Positions 32,307-41,089 of a stretch of DNA of 64,000 nt are shown piece by piece. The position numbers and the translations under genes are program-made. Positions within the stretch are counted from its first letter, which is position 1. Each line of letters begins with the position of its first letter. A model generated the notes under the pieces. It searched no databases. It saw nothing but the letters and a program-made list of their open reading frames with translations, and was not told where the DNA came from. This DNA comes from Kitasatospora sp. GAS204B (GTDB lineage: Bacteria > Actinomycetota > Actinomycetes > Streptomycetales > Streptomycetaceae). The stretch is taken from contig NZ_JARZAG010000008.1 in NCBI RefSeq assembly GCF_029892155.1, positions 1 through 64,000 of the forward strand, in the 5' to 3' direction.

Positions 32307-32505
32307 TGACCTGAGCAACGCTCACTGGCGCAAGAGCACCCATAGCAATGGGAGCGGCGGCTGTGTGGAAGTCGCCGACGGCTTCCCCGACATAGTCCCC
32401 GTTCGCGACTCAAAGGACCCCAGCGGCCCCGCCCTCATCTTCACCGCCCACGCCTGGCAAGCCTTCGCCCACAGCACCGCCACCGGCGAGTTCGGCGCCA
32501 TCTGA
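32299..32505 (+). CDS. DUF397 protein (first copy)
   Basis: 68 aa starting MHDDLSNAHWRKSTHSNGSGGCVEVADG, which is the DUF397 signature, followed by VPVRDSKDPSGPALIFTAHAWQAF. It overlaps the XRE gene end (32299-32306), indicating coupled translation. DUF397 proteins are proposed partners or modulators of the adjacent WhiJ-like regulator. Its 3' half is nearly identical in DNA to the second copy. Confidence 0.92.
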   Translation: MHDDLSNAHWRKSTHSNGSGGCVEVADGFPDIVPVRDSKDPSGPALIFTAHAWQAFAHSTATGEFGAI

Positions 32506-32725
32506 CTACAGAAGGAGCTGGAACACCATGCAGGTTGACCTGGCCAGCGCCCCCTGGCGCAAGAGCACCTACAGCAACGGACAAGGCGGCTGCGTCGAAG
32601 TGGCCGACGGCTACCCCGACATGGTCCCCGTCCGCGACTCCAAAGACCCCAACGGCCCCGCCCTCATCTTCACCGCCCACGCCTGGCAAGCCTTCGCCCA
32701 CAGCACCGCCACCGGCGAGTTCGGC
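32424..32725. repeat. tandem duplication: 73-bp perfect direct repeat in the two DUF397 genes
   Basis: 32424-32496 equals 32653-32725 (offset 229). The 5' halves of the two genes have diverged at synonymous and non-synonymous sites, while this 3' block is perfect. That suggests recent duplication followed by local homogenisation. Confidence 0.9.
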
Positions 32726-32737
32726 ACCATCGTCTGA
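32528..32737 (+). CDS. DUF397 protein (second copy)
   Basis: 69 aa, 22 bp after the first copy, with AAGGAG upstream. WRKSTYSNGQGGCVEVADGYPDMVPVRDSKDPNGPALIFTAHAWQAF is the family pattern. It arose by tandem duplication of the upstream gene. The region after it to 32963 (226 bp) shows no gene. Confidence 0.92.
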   Translation: MQVDLASAPWRKSTYSNGQGGCVEVADGYPDMVPVRDSKDPNGPALIFTAHAWQAFAHSTATGEFGTIV

Positions 32738-32963
32738 CCCCGCAGGGGCGGCCCGCGCCGCTCGGCGGATGCTGTTGCCTGATCCGGAACCTGCTCTGCC
32801 CCGTCGATCGCTGGATCGGCGGGGCGAAGCGCTGTGAACCGGGCCGCCGCTCATACAACGGCGAACCATGCCTGATGCGGCATCAGCTCGCTGGCGGGCA
32901 GCGCGGCTGGGGCCGCGACCGCGTGAGCCCGGACGTCGGACAGCAGGGGCTGGCAACCAACCG

Positions 32964-33965
32964 CTACGAGCTGGGGAGCTCAGCCCCGGACCGTCCGGTG
33001 CGTCCCGTCAGGTGCCAGCCGTAGGCCACCAGCATCAGGCCCGCGTAGGCACCGATCTCGATCTGGAGCAGCGGAGTCGGGTGGTAGGCGAGGACGTTGC
33101 AGAACCAGGGCAGCGTGGCCAGGAATGCGCCGGCGACGAGGGCGGGGTTCGACCGGGAGCGGGCGAGGGAGGCGATGATCACCACGGCCATCACGATGAC
33201 GGGCCACGGCGAGCGATCGGACGGGACGAGTCCCGGAACTCCCAGGCTCCAGGCCACCGGTGGCAGCACGATCGCGGCTGCGGTGCCCAGCATGGCCCAC
33301 CGGTTGCGGGGCGAGAGCGGCTGCAGGTCGAGCGGTGCGCACAGCAGCAGCACGACGACCAGCGCGAGGAACGGGATCCGCGCGGGCGCGACGTGCTGAT
33401 GGGTGTCGATCAGAAGCAGCTGATCGCCCACCCGGATCCGCGCGGGCGCGACGTGCCGCCCCAGGGCAACCGCCGACGCCAGGAGCAGCGCCGTGCTGCT
33501 GAGCAGGGCCAACGGCCTTGCCCAGGCCCAGCGTCCGGCGACGGCACCGAGCAGAGCGAGCGCCAGCAGCGCATTGAGCACGATGCCGAGGGGCCCCAGC
33601 AGCTCGGACTCGGGGGTGTGGATGCTCGGGACGAGGCTGATCACCGCCGATGCGGCGGCGCCGACGAGCACGTACGGTGCGGCGGCGCCAAGTGCCTTGC
33701 CCGCCACGGTGGCGGACGAGATCCCCAGCCGGACCCGGGCCGCGTGGCCGAACAGGTCGAGGCTCTCCCGTGCGCGGGCCACCGGCCCGGCGGCCGCTTC
33801 CCGGGCCTCCCAGTGGAGGGCCGCGATCTCCTCGCCGTGCTGCTGCCGGTACGCGGCGGGGTAGAGGCGCAGCAGACGGCTGGGGGCCGGCGGCACCGGT
33901 TCGGTGCGGCCGGTTGCCGCTTCGCCCGTCTGGTCCGGGGAAGCGGCGGGGTGCTGTGGGTTCAC
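32964..33965 (-). CDS. multi-pass membrane protein coupled to PadR regulator
   Basis: 333 aa from GTG 33965, which overlaps the PadR stop (GTGA), with an AAGGAA site upstream. A cytoplasmic N-terminal region, RLLRLYPAAYRQQHGEEIAALHWE, resembles the start of permease-like or DUF-type proteins that follow PadR genes. About seven to eight hydrophobic segments follow. The peptide HVAPARI occurs twice, from a 22-bp direct repeat. It is probably a PadR-controlled membrane stress or transport-associated protein. No specific function is claimed. Confidence 0.8.
   Translation of the reverse strand: MNPQHPAASPDQTGEAATGRTEPVPPAPSRLLRLYPAAYRQQHGEEIAALHWEAREAAAGPVARARESLDLFGHAARVRLGISSATVAGKALGAAAPYVLVGAAASAVISLVPSIHTPESELLGPLGIVLNALLALALLGAVAGRWAWARPLALLSSTALLLASAVALGRHVAPARIRVGDQLLLIDTHQHVAPARIPFLALVVVLLLCAPLDLQPLSPRNRWAMLGTAAAIVLPPVAWSLGVPGLVPSDRSPWPVIVMAVVIIASLARSRSNPALVAGAFLATLPWFCNVLAYHPTPLLQIEIGAYAGLMLVAYGWHLTGRTGRSGAELPSS
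33374..33455. repeat. 22-bp direct repeat with 60-bp period inside the membrane protein gene
   Basis: 33374-33395 and 33434-33455 are identical and in the same frame, encoding HVAPARI twice. The 60-bp period (20 codons) points to an in-frame internal duplication. Confidence 0.85.
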
Positions 33966-34312
33966 GCGAAGGATTCCTTCCAACGGGACGTGAAGGGGCT
34001 GGCAAGGCGACGTTCGGCTTCCGCGGCGGTGGAGCGCAGGCGCTCGGCCTCGGTGGCGAGCACCACCCGCCCTTGCCCGGTCAGGCAGTAGCTGCGGCGG
34101 AGCCTGCCCGCCACGGTCTCCTCGCTGTGCACCTCGATGAGGTCTTCCAGGACGAGGCGTTCCAGGGCGCTGTACAGGGTGCCGGTGCGTAGCCGTACCC
34201 GCCCCTGAGAGATGGTCAGGACTTCCTGGACGATCGCGTATCCGTGTCGCGGCTGATCGGCCAGGACCGTGAGCATGAGCAGGGTCGGTTCCTGCAGTGC
34301 GCGCTGCGTCAT
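33962..34312 (-). CDS. PadR family transcriptional regulator
   Basis: 116 aa from MTQRALQEPTLLMLTVLAD, the usual PadR N-terminus; an ATG at 34324 is an alternative. The winged helix is DQPRHGYAIVQEVLTISQGRVRLRTGTLYSALERLVLEDLIEV, followed by the wing RRSYCLTGQGRVVL and a C-terminal dimerisation helix. It is coupled by a GTGA overlap to the membrane protein gene, which is its likely target. The pair is divergent from the PHP hydrolase at 34416. Confidence 0.92.
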   Translation of the reverse strand: MTQRALQEPTLLMLTVLADQPRHGYAIVQEVLTISQGRVRLRTGTLYSALERLVLEDLIEVHSEETVAGRLRRSYCLTGQGRVVLATEAERLRSTAAEAERRLASPFTSRWKESFA

Positions 34313-34415
34313 GATCCGAAGCATAGGTAGATCATCGGCCCATGCACAACCCCCACGGAACCGGTTGCCCTGCCCGGACGTTCGCTCGACAGGCCTTTGA
34401 GGGAGGAGAACCCCC

Positions 34416-35405
34416 TTGTCGAGTTTGAGCTTCCCGCCGATACGGGCGCTGGGACGCGGAGCAAGCTGGTACCGCGGGGACTGCCATGTCCACTCCGTCC
34501 ACTCGGACGGCGAACTCACTCCCGAAGAGTTGGCACTGCGGGCGCGGGACGCCGGGCTCGACTTCATCGCGACGACAGAGCACAACTCTGCCGCGGCACC
34601 CGATACATGGGCCCGGCTGGCTGCCGATGACTTCTTGATCATGCTGGGAGAGGAAGTGACCACGAGGACCGGGCACTGGCTCGCGCTCGGCACCACCCCC
34701 GGTCAGGTCGTCGACTGGAACCACGAGGTCAGGAACGGACTGATCGATCGGTGCCTGGATCAGGTCCATCAGGTGGGAGGCCTGTGCGTGGCCGCGCATC
34801 CCCACGCGCCCTATCCGTCGGGCGACTTCATGTTCCCTTTCCGAGGCCTGGACGTGGTGGAGGTGTGGAACGGGCTGTGGACTTCGGACCGGCCCTGGAA
34901 TGCCGACAACGAGGCCGCCCTGGCCGAGTGGGGACGGAGCCTCGCAGCCGATGTCCGGACGGGCTCGTGGCGGCCGGCGATGGGCAACAGCGACACACAC
35001 CTGGAGGGTCAGATCGGGATCCCGCACACCGTGGTCTTCGCCGAGGAGTTGAGCACTCAGGCGATCCTCGCCGGGATCCGCTCAGGCCGCAGCTGGATCG
35101 CCGAGTCGGCGCAGGTGGACGTGTCGTTCACCGCCAGCGTTGGTGGCCGCGTCGCCGGGGTGGGCGAACAGCTCGCAACTCATGGTGGGCGGGTCGAAGT
35201 GCAGGCAGCAGTACTCGGCGTGCCGGCGGCGGTCGTCAGCTTCCACACCGACAGAGGGAAGGTCCACCGCGTGCCGCTTCCCGGTGACGGAGCAGGTGCG
35301 GTGCAGTGGCACACGACGGCGGAGGACTCGACATTCGTCCGCATCGAGGTCCGCCATCCCGACGGACACGTCGCCGCACTCACCAACCCGATCGTCCTGA
35401 CCTGA
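34416..35405 (+). CDS. CehA/McbA family PHP-domain metallohydrolase
   Basis: 329 aa from TTG 34416, supported by GGGAGGAG at 34401-34408. PHP metal motifs are visible: RGDCHVHSVHSDGELTPEE, IATTEHNSAAA, CVAAHPHAP and MGNSDTHLEGQIG. CehA and McbA hydrolyse carbaryl, but most relatives are phosphoesterases or cyclic-phosphate hydrolases of unknown substrate. The C-terminal 90 residues form a beta-rich domain. It is divergent from PadR with a 103-bp gap. Confidence 0.87.
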   Translation: MSSLSFPPIRALGRGASWYRGDCHVHSVHSDGELTPEELALRARDAGLDFIATTEHNSAAAPDTWARLAADDFLIMLGEEVTTRTGHWLALGTTPGQVVDWNHEVRNGLIDRCLDQVHQVGGLCVAAHPHAPYPSGDFMFPFRGLDVVEVWNGLWTSDRPWNADNEAALAEWGRSLAADVRTGSWRPAMGNSDTHLEGQIGIPHTVVFAEELSTQAILAGIRSGRSWIAESAQVDVSFTASVGGRVAGVGEQLATHGGRVEVQAAVLGVPAAVVSFHTDRGKVHRVPLPGDGAGAVQWHTTAEDSTFVRIEVRHPDGHVAALTNPIVLT

Positions 35406-35509
35406 CCGATCGCTTCAACACGAGGTGCACAGGCGGCGTGGGCAGATGGGGCTGCAGACCGGTTCGAGCAGGCCCGGGTGGAGGTCGGCGCGTCGTTCCT
35501 GGAGCCGCG

Positions 35510-36226
35510 CTACCGCGCGGGGTTGGCGATGCGGTCGAGCCACTCGCGTAGGAGAGCCCGCTCCAGGTCGGTCAGCGCGGTGGTCTGCGGCAGGACGGCG
35601 CGCAGGGCGACCGCGGCGGTGACTGGTCCGGGTGCCGCGAGGGCCGGAGCGTCGGTGGTGACGGCGGCGATGACCGCTTCGCGGGCCATGACCGACAGTT
35701 CCGGGTCGCGATGGTCCGCGGGCATGTCGATCAGCATCAGGGTCGTGCCGCGGCCGGCGGCCTGGACGAGGTTGGCGGCCCGCTCCTCGCTGACGCGCAG
35801 CCGGCCGGCCTCGGCGATCCGGTGGATGCGCGCGGTGAGGATCTCGAGGCCGGCGAGGGCCGCCGGCGGCGCGGCGGTCCCGGGCCGTCCCTGCTCCGAC
35901 ATGATCAGGTACAGGGCTGGGTTGGCCAGGCCGAAGTCGATGTGCAGGTCCCAGCCCGCGCGCAGGTCTTCCACCGGGTCCGCGATCGGTTTCCGGTCGG
36001 TCTTCCTGGCCAGGTAGGCCTCGAAGCCTTCGGCCGCGACCGCGTCGAGCAGGCCCCGCATGTCGCCGAAGAGCCGGTAGATGGTCGGGGCCTGCACGGC
36101 GGCGGCGGCGCCCACCGTGCGCGTCGACACGGCCTCCCGGCCGCCGGTGGCCAGCAGTTCGGCCGTGGCGGCGAGGATCCGTTCCCGGGGGCCGTGCCCG
36201 GCAGCCGGCAGGTCGCCTTCAGTCAT
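35510..36226 (-). CDS. TetR family regulator, divergent from NmrA-like gene
   Basis: 238 aa. The DNA-binding domain is [50 protein letters not shown] (about 14-62). The C-terminal domain includes [20 protein letters not shown], common in TetR members of this subgroup. The gene is divergent from the NmrA-like gene at 36321. The 94-bp intergenic region is unusually AT-rich (ATATATCAACGATAACACG) and contains the CTGCTA/TAGCAG dyad at 36270-36294. Confidence 0.88.
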   Translation of the reverse strand: MTEGDLPAAGHGPRERILAATAELLATGGREAVSTRTVGAAAAVQAPTIYRLFGDMRGLLDAVAAEGFEAYLARKTDRKPIADPVEDLRAGWDLHIDFGLANPALYLIMSEQGRPGTAAPPAALAGLEILTARIHRIAEAGRLRVSEERAANLVQAAGRGTTLMLIDMPADHRDPELSVMAREAVIAAVTTDAPALAAPGPVTAAVALRAVLPQTTALTDLERALLREWLDRIANPAR

Positions 36227-36269
36227 ATATCAACGATAACACGAAGCGGTTTGCACCTTTACGGTAGCG

Positions 36270-36294
36270 CTGCTAGCGTCATAGGCATTAGCAG
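36270..36294. promoter_or_regulatory. candidate operator CTGCTA-N13-TAGCAG
   Basis: Inverted 6-bp arms with a 13-nt spacer between the divergent TetR and NmrA-like genes, about 27 bp before the latter's ATG. Arm length is modest, so support comes mainly from position. Confidence 0.4.
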
Positions 36295-36320
36295 TGAGTG
36301 CGGACCAACTGGAGGTCGTC

Positions 36321-37184
36321 ATGATCGTCATCACCGGGGCCAACGGCACGCTCGGCCGGGGAATCGTCGAGCAGTTGCTCGGCCGCGTCCCCGCCGAGCA
36401 GATCGCCGTGAGCGTCCGCGACCCTGAGCAGGCGCGGGAGTTGGCGGTGCAGGGCGTCCGTGTGCGCCGGGGCGACTTCACCGACCCCGCGAGCCTGGCC
36501 CATGCTTTCGAGGGGGCCTCGCAGGTCCTGATCGTGTCCGCCGCCACCACCGGCGGGGCGGCGATCACCCAGCACCGGACCGCGATCGAGGCGGCCGAGG
36601 CGGCCGGCGCCCACCGCATCCTCTACACCAGCCACATGGGCGTGAACCCGTCCTCGCCGTTCCCGCCCATGGTCGACCACGCGGCCACCGAAGCGCTGCT
36701 GCGCGAGTCCGGCATGGCCTTCACCTCGCTGCGCAACGGCTTCTACGCGTCCACCACGCTGTGGCTGCTCACCGAGGCCCTGAAGACGGGCGAACTGACC
36801 GCACCCCAGGACGGGCCGGTCTCCTGGACCGCCCACGCCGACCTGGCCGAGGCCGCCGCGATCACCCTGGCCGAGGAGAGCTTCGACGGCCCGACACCGG
36901 CCCTGACCGCCGGCGCGGCCCTCGACCTGGCCGGGGCCGCGGAGCTCGCCGCCGAGCTGACCGGACGAACGATCCGACGGGTCGTCGTACCGGACGAGCA
37001 GTACCGGGCATCGCTGCTCGCCCAGGGCCTGCCCGAAGCACGGGTGGAGCTGACCCTGGGCCTGTTCGCCGCAAGCAGGCAAGGCGAGTTCGCCCACGTC
37101 GACCCGGCACTCGCCCACCTCCTCGGCCGCCCGACGACGCCCCTGCGCGAGGTCCTGAAGGCGGGGCTCATACCGGCCGGGTGA
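36321..37184 (+). CDS. NmrA-like NAD(P)H-binding oxidoreductase (quinone reductase 2 type)
   Basis: 287 aa, with CTGGAGGTCGTC directly before ATG 36321. The Rossmann start MIVITGANGTLGRGIVEQLLG is followed by VSVRDPEQAREL, VRRGDFTDPASLAHAFEGASQVLIVSAA, RILYTSHMGVNPSSPF and TSLRNGFYAST. This pattern resembles the QorB-type NAD(P)H:quinone oxidoreductase/NmrA family. The divergent TetR gene probably controls it, giving a typical electrophile- or quinone-responsive pair. Confidence 0.88.
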   Translation: MIVITGANGTLGRGIVEQLLGRVPAEQIAVSVRDPEQARELAVQGVRVRRGDFTDPASLAHAFEGASQVLIVSAATTGGAAITQHRTAIEAAEAAGAHRILYTSHMGVNPSSPFPPMVDHAATEALLRESGMAFTSLRNGFYASTTLWLLTEALKTGELTAPQDGPVSWTAHADLAEAAAITLAEESFDGPTPALTAGAALDLAGAAELAAELTGRTIRRVVVPDEQYRASLLAQGLPEARVELTLGLFAASRQGEFAHVDPALAHLLGRPTTPLREVLKAGLIPAG

Positions 37185-37253
37185 AACGCCCGGCTTCCTG
37201 GCACAACCGGTGCAGGCGGCGAATAGCCTGACACGAGACGAAAGGAGCGCCCA

Positions 37254-37604
37254 GTGAGTCTGCCCGTGGACGACGGCGTCGAGCTCATCCCCCGGCCCGA
37301 GAAGAACCCTGCCGCGCTCAAGGCCGCAATCGCCGTTGTCGCCGCGGACCGCCTGCCGGAGCTGGTCGACGGGCAGACCCGGGCCATGGCGGAGGCCATC
37401 AAAGAGGGCAGCGTCAACCCGATCCGTGCCTTCGTCGCCCGCTGGGCCACCGTCGTGGAGATCGAACGGCACTCGCAGACCGCGAAGGTCTACCACCGGG
37501 CCAACTACCTGGCCAATCACGCCGAGAGCATCGAGGAGTGCCGCACGCACGCCGTCGAGGTCGCCGAGCTCTACCGCAGCGCGTACGCGGCGGTGAACGG
37601 GTGA
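37254..37604 (+). CDS. DUF6247 family protein
   Basis: 116 aa from GTG 37254, with AAAGGAG 6 nt upstream. PEKNPAALKAAIAVVAADRLPELVDGQTRAMAEAIKEGSVNPIRAFVARWATVVEIER is the pattern I recall for DUF6247. These small actinomycete proteins often precede a RelE-like or other small toxin-like gene. No partner follows here; the next gene is convergent, so this copy may be an orphan. Function unknown. Confidence 0.75.
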   Translation: MSLPVDDGVELIPRPEKNPAALKAAIAVVAADRLPELVDGQTRAMAEAIKEGSVNPIRAFVARWATVVEIERHSQTAKVYHRANYLANHAESIEECRTHAVEVAELYRSAYAAVNG

Positions 37605-37666
37605 GCTGGAGCTGGGAGTAGCTGCCCAGCGCGTCGCGCAGCTGCGCCACGGGCCCGGGGCCACTC

Positions 37667-37728
37667 GGTAGCGCACGTGCACCGGTAGCGCCCTCGACCA
37701 TCCGGGCGCCACCGGTGCGCGCGCTACC
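37667..37728. terminator. large bidirectional hairpin between DUF6247 and phospholipase C genes
   Basis: GGTAGCGCACGTGCACCGGT (37667-37686) pairs imperfectly with ACCGGTGCGCGCGCTACC (37711-37728). The intervening segment carries a second dyad, GCGCCC...GGGCGC. It lies between convergent genes and touches the end of the phospholipase gene. Confidence 0.7.
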
Positions 37729-37731
37729 GCC

Positions 37732-39681
37732 TCACGGCTGCAGTCGCCCCGCGAAGCGCCGCTCGAAGCCGTCGCCGGTGTCCGCCGTCACCGCGTAGTC
37801 GTAGCGTCCGGCGGCGGTCGGTGCGAGTACCTTCTGGGCCGTCGCACCGGGGGCCACCGTCACCGCCACGGGGGCCGAACCGCTCGCCCCGAAAGCGGTG
37901 TTGACGCCGATGGTGAAGACCACCGGCTGGCTGCCCGCGTTGCTCAGCGTGATCCGCACGCCGTCCGGCGCCTCCACCGAGGCGACCTCCGGGTGACCCT
38001 TCCCGCTGTTGGTCCAGGTCCGCACGTCGCCCTTGTAGCCGCGCAGGAAGCCGTCGGGGCCGTGCGCATCGATGTCGTAGGGGCCGCCGCTGACGCCGAG
38101 TGCGCTGAAGAAGTCGCTGACCGTGCCGCCCGCCGGCAGGGTGTAGCGCCAGGCGCCGAACTGACGGAAGTTCACCGTGTACATCGAGATGCCCGCGCCC
38201 AGCGTGCCCAGGTTGTCCAGGGTGATCCAGAGCTGTCCGGTGCCGGTGTCGGTGCGCGAGGAGGAGCCGAAGCGGTAGCCGGTCGGCAGCGCGGGCCGGT
38301 CGCCCGACTCGATCTGCGGCTGCTGCTGGACGATCGGGGGGAAGATCGGCGGCAGCAGCAGCTTGTCCTGCTGGGCCAGGTCGGCGAGCAGCTGCTTGGT
38401 GTCCGGCAGGCCCGGGAAGCTGCGGTCGCTGGTGGTGAAGTCGAAGGCGGACATCAGGTCGCCGCAGACGGTGCGGCGCCAGGCGGAGATGTTGGTCTCC
38501 TTCACGCCGGTCCAGTTCTCCAGGAAGCGCAGCACCGACGTGTGGTCGAAGACCTCGGAGTTGACCTTGCCGCCCCGGCTCCACGGCGAGATCACGATCA
38601 TCGGCACCCGCGGGCCGAGGCCGATCGGCGCTCCGCCGATGAACTCGTCCGGCGTGCCGTCGGGCGCCACCGGCGGCACCACGTGGTCGAAGAAGCCGTC
38701 GTTCTCGTCGTAGTTGAGGAGGACGACAGTCTTCGCCCAGACCTCCGGGTTGGCGGCCAGCGCCTCCAGCACCACCGAGGCGGTGAAGTCGGCGCCCTGG
38801 GCCGGCGGGTAGTTCGGGTGCTCGGACTGCGCGGTCGGGGCGACCACCCAGCTGACCGCCGGGAGCCGGCCGGCCGCCACGTCGTTGGCGAAGTCGTCCG
38901 CGCCGGCCCGGGCCATGCCGTTGACGTAGAGCGGGGAGCTGGTCGGCGCGGTCTGGAAGGACTTGAACCAGGCCAGCGCGTTGTCGTCGAAGTTGTCCTG
39001 CTGCTGGTAGACCTTCCAGGAGATGCCCGCGGCCTGCAGGCGCTCGGGGTAGGTGGTCCAGGTGAAGCCGGACTTGCTGTTGTCGGTGGCCGGGCCGCCG
39101 CCGATGCCGTTCGGGTCGATCATGCCCGACCAGAGGTAGAGCCGGTTCGGGTCGGTGGAGGTCATGGCCGAGCAGAAGTACTGGTCGCAGACGGTGAAGT
39201 TGTCGGCGAGCGCGTACTGGAACGGGATGTCCTGGCGTCGGTAGTACCCCATGGTGTACCAGGTCTTGGCCGGGATCCAGTCGTTCCACTGGCCGTTGGC
39301 CCAGGCGTTGTGGGTGCCGCCCCAGGAGTGGTCCAGGTCGAAGATCCGCTGGGCGTCGCTGGTCGAGGTGTCCAGGTGCCAGGGCAGCAGCGTGCTGCCC
39401 CAGCTGCCGAACATCTTCTGCTGCAGCACGTCCGAACCGCCGGGGAACCGCACCCTGGAGGTGTCGCCGTAGCCGCGCACGCCGTTCAGGGTGCCGAAGT
39501 AGTGGTCGAAGGAACGGTTCTCCTGCATCAGCACCACGACGTGCTCGACGTCGTCGAGCGTGCCGGGGATCGAGGGGGCGGCAAGTGCCTGCTGGAGCGA
39601 GCCGGGCAGCGCGCCGAGGCCGAGCGCGGCGCCGGAGGCGGCGGCCGAGCCGAGCAGTGTACGGCGGGAGAGCGGGGACAC
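37732..39681 (-). CDS. Tat-secreted phosphocholine-type phospholipase C
   Basis: 649 aa with GTG start. The N-terminus MSPLSRRTLLGSAAASGAALGLGALPG is a twin-arginine signal. The phosphoesterase domain (about 40-430) shows HVVVLMQENRSFDHYFGTLNGVRGYGD, the nucleophile region CSAMTSTDPNRLYLWSG, LNYDENDGFFDHVVPP and EVFDHTSVLRFLENWTG, all hallmarks of the PLC/acid phosphatase superfamily. The C-terminal two DUF756-like beta domains (about 470-645) are those of bacterial phosphocholine-specific PLCs. It releases phosphate from lipids or their head groups outside the cell, so phosphate starvation is the likely inducer, although no PHO box was identified. Confidence 0.9.
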   Translation of the reverse strand: MSPLSRRTLLGSAAASGAALGLGALPGSLQQALAAPSIPGTLDDVEHVVVLMQENRSFDHYFGTLNGVRGYGDTSRVRFPGGSDVLQQKMFGSWGSTLLPWHLDTSTSDAQRIFDLDHSWGGTHNAWANGQWNDWIPAKTWYTMGYYRRQDIPFQYALADNFTVCDQYFCSAMTSTDPNRLYLWSGMIDPNGIGGGPATDNSKSGFTWTTYPERLQAAGISWKVYQQQDNFDDNALAWFKSFQTAPTSSPLYVNGMARAGADDFANDVAAGRLPAVSWVVAPTAQSEHPNYPPAQGADFTASVVLEALAANPEVWAKTVVLLNYDENDGFFDHVVPPVAPDGTPDEFIGGAPIGLGPRVPMIVISPWSRGGKVNSEVFDHTSVLRFLENWTGVKETNISAWRRTVCGDLMSAFDFTTSDRSFPGLPDTKQLLADLAQQDKLLLPPIFPPIVQQQPQIESGDRPALPTGYRFGSSSRTDTGTGQLWITLDNLGTLGAGISMYTVNFRQFGAWRYTLPAGGTVSDFFSALGVSGGPYDIDAHGPDGFLRGYKGDVRTWTNSGKGHPEVASVEAPDGVRITLSNAGSQPVVFTIGVNTAFGASGSAPVAVTVAPGATAQKVLAPTAAGRYDYAVTADTGDGFERRFAGRLQP

Positions 39682-39873
39682 GGGTCCTCCTGGAGGTCCG
39701 GGGCCGGACAGCTGAGGGGTCGTTACTTGCGGGTAGGGATGATTCCAGGGACGAGTGAACGACGGAAGACCCCGGGACTGCCGTTGAGGTGTCTGTACAT
39801 GTCCGCCACCGACACGGGTCCGGATGGTGACCGTCCGGCACCTGATCCAGCGTCAGAACGCTAGGCTCCCGCC

Positions 39874-40446
39874 ATGACCGCCGACTTTCCCACCGTCCTC
39901 GTCCTGCCCGGCTGGCAGGGCTCCGGCGCCGAGCACTGGCAGAGCCGCTGGGAGCGGCTCGACCCGCGGATGGTGCGGGTCGAGCAGGCCGACTGGGACG
40001 AACCGCGGTGCGCCGACTGGGTCGCCGCCCTGGACCGGGCGGTACGGGCGCAGCCGGGCCCGGTCCTGCTGGCGGCGCACAGTCTGGGGTGCGTGACGGT
40101 CGCGCACTGGGCGGACCAGGCGGCCAAGGCGGAACAGGCAGACCAGGCGCCCGCGACGGTGCTCGGGGCGCTGCTGGTCGTGCCGGCCGACATCGACAAC
40201 GCGCGGATCCCGGCGCTGGCCACCTTCAGCCCGATCCCGCTGCTGCCGCTGCCCTTCCCGAGCATCCTGGTGGCGAGCTCGGACGACCCGTACTGCACGC
40301 CGGAGCGTGCCCGGCTCTTCGCCGGCGGCTGGGGCTCCCGGCTGGTGGAGACCGGGCCGCGCGGCCACCTCAACGCCGACTCCGGGCTGGGCGACTGGCC
40401 CGAGGGGCGAGCTCTGCTGACGGAGCTTCAGCCCATCACACGCTGA
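39874..40446 (+). CDS. RBBP9/YdeN family alpha/beta hydrolase
   Basis: 190 aa. TVLVLPGWQGSGAEHWQSRWE is the family-specific start. The nucleophile elbow is AAHSLGCVTVAHW, the acid lies in VASSDDPYC, and the His in GPRGHLNADSGLGDWPEG. Bacterial members are small serine hydrolases of unknown substrate. It is divergent from the phospholipase gene and followed 14 bp later by the O-methyltransferase-like gene, with which it may be co-transcribed. Confidence 0.9.
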   Translation: MTADFPTVLVLPGWQGSGAEHWQSRWERLDPRMVRVEQADWDEPRCADWVAALDRAVRAQPGPVLLAAHSLGCVTVAHWADQAAKAEQADQAPATVLGALLVVPADIDNARIPALATFSPIPLLPLPFPSILVASSDDPYCTPERARLFAGGWGSRLVETGPRGHLNADSGLGDWPEGRALLTELQPITR

Positions 40447-40460
40447 CCCACGGGAATCCC

Positions 40461-41060
40461 ATGTCACTGCACGGCACCGCCGCCCACCTCGCCGCCACCG
40501 ACCTGCCACCGCTGGTCCGCCGCGCCCTCGCGGCCGCCGACGCGCACGGCTTCGGCAACTCCTGCCGCCCCGAACAGGGCCAGCTGATCCGCGCGCTGGC
40601 CCAGGGTGCGCCCACCCTGATCGGCGAGAGCGGCACCGGCTGCGGGGTGGGCCTGGCCTGGCTCGCCTCGGGGGCGGCGGCCGGGGTCCGGCTGATCAGC
40701 GTCGAACGGGACCCGGCCCGCGCCGCCGTCGCGGCCGAGGTCTTCGCCGACCAGCCGCAGATCGAGGTGGTCTGCGGCGACTGGAGCGAACTGCACCGGC
40801 TCGGACCGTTCGACCTGCTGATCCTGGACGGCGGCGGCCAGGGCAAGGGCGACGGGGCGGCCGCCGACCCGGCGCGGCTGCTGGCCCCGGGCGGCACCGT
40901 GGTGGTCGACGACTTCACCCCGAGCAGCGGTTGGCCGCCGCTGCACGACAGCCGGCCGGACACCGCCCGCCTGCAGTGGCTGGAGCACCCCGCCCTGCGC
41001 GCCACCGAGGTGCGGCTCGCCCCGGACCTCAGCAGCGTGATCGGGACCCTGCGCGGCTGA
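40461..41060 (+). CDS. O-methyltransferase-like SAM-binding protein
   Basis: 199 aa, 14 bp after the hydrolase gene. The motifs PTLIGESGTGCGVGLAWLASGAAAGVRLISVERDPARAAVA and VVCGDWSELHRLGPFDLLILDGGGQGKG are a class I methyltransferase core. APGGTVVVDDFTPSSGW resembles COMT/class VI O-methyltransferases. Substrate unknown. It is probably co-transcribed with the upstream hydrolase and the downstream GNAT gene (29-bp gap). Confidence 0.85.
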   Translation: MSLHGTAAHLAATDLPPLVRRALAAADAHGFGNSCRPEQGQLIRALAQGAPTLIGESGTGCGVGLAWLASGAAAGVRLISVERDPARAAVAAEVFADQPQIEVVCGDWSELHRLGPFDLLILDGGGQGKGDGAAADPARLLAPGGTVVVDDFTPSSGWPPLHDSRPDTARLQWLEHPALRATEVRLAPDLSSVIGTLRG

Positions 41061-41089
41061 CGGCGGATCAGGCTTGCTTGGATGAAGGC

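Noticed and set aside
37254..37604. Toxin-antitoxin assignment for the DUF6247 gene
   Set aside because: No small toxin-like gene follows on the same strand; the next gene is a convergent phospholipase C.
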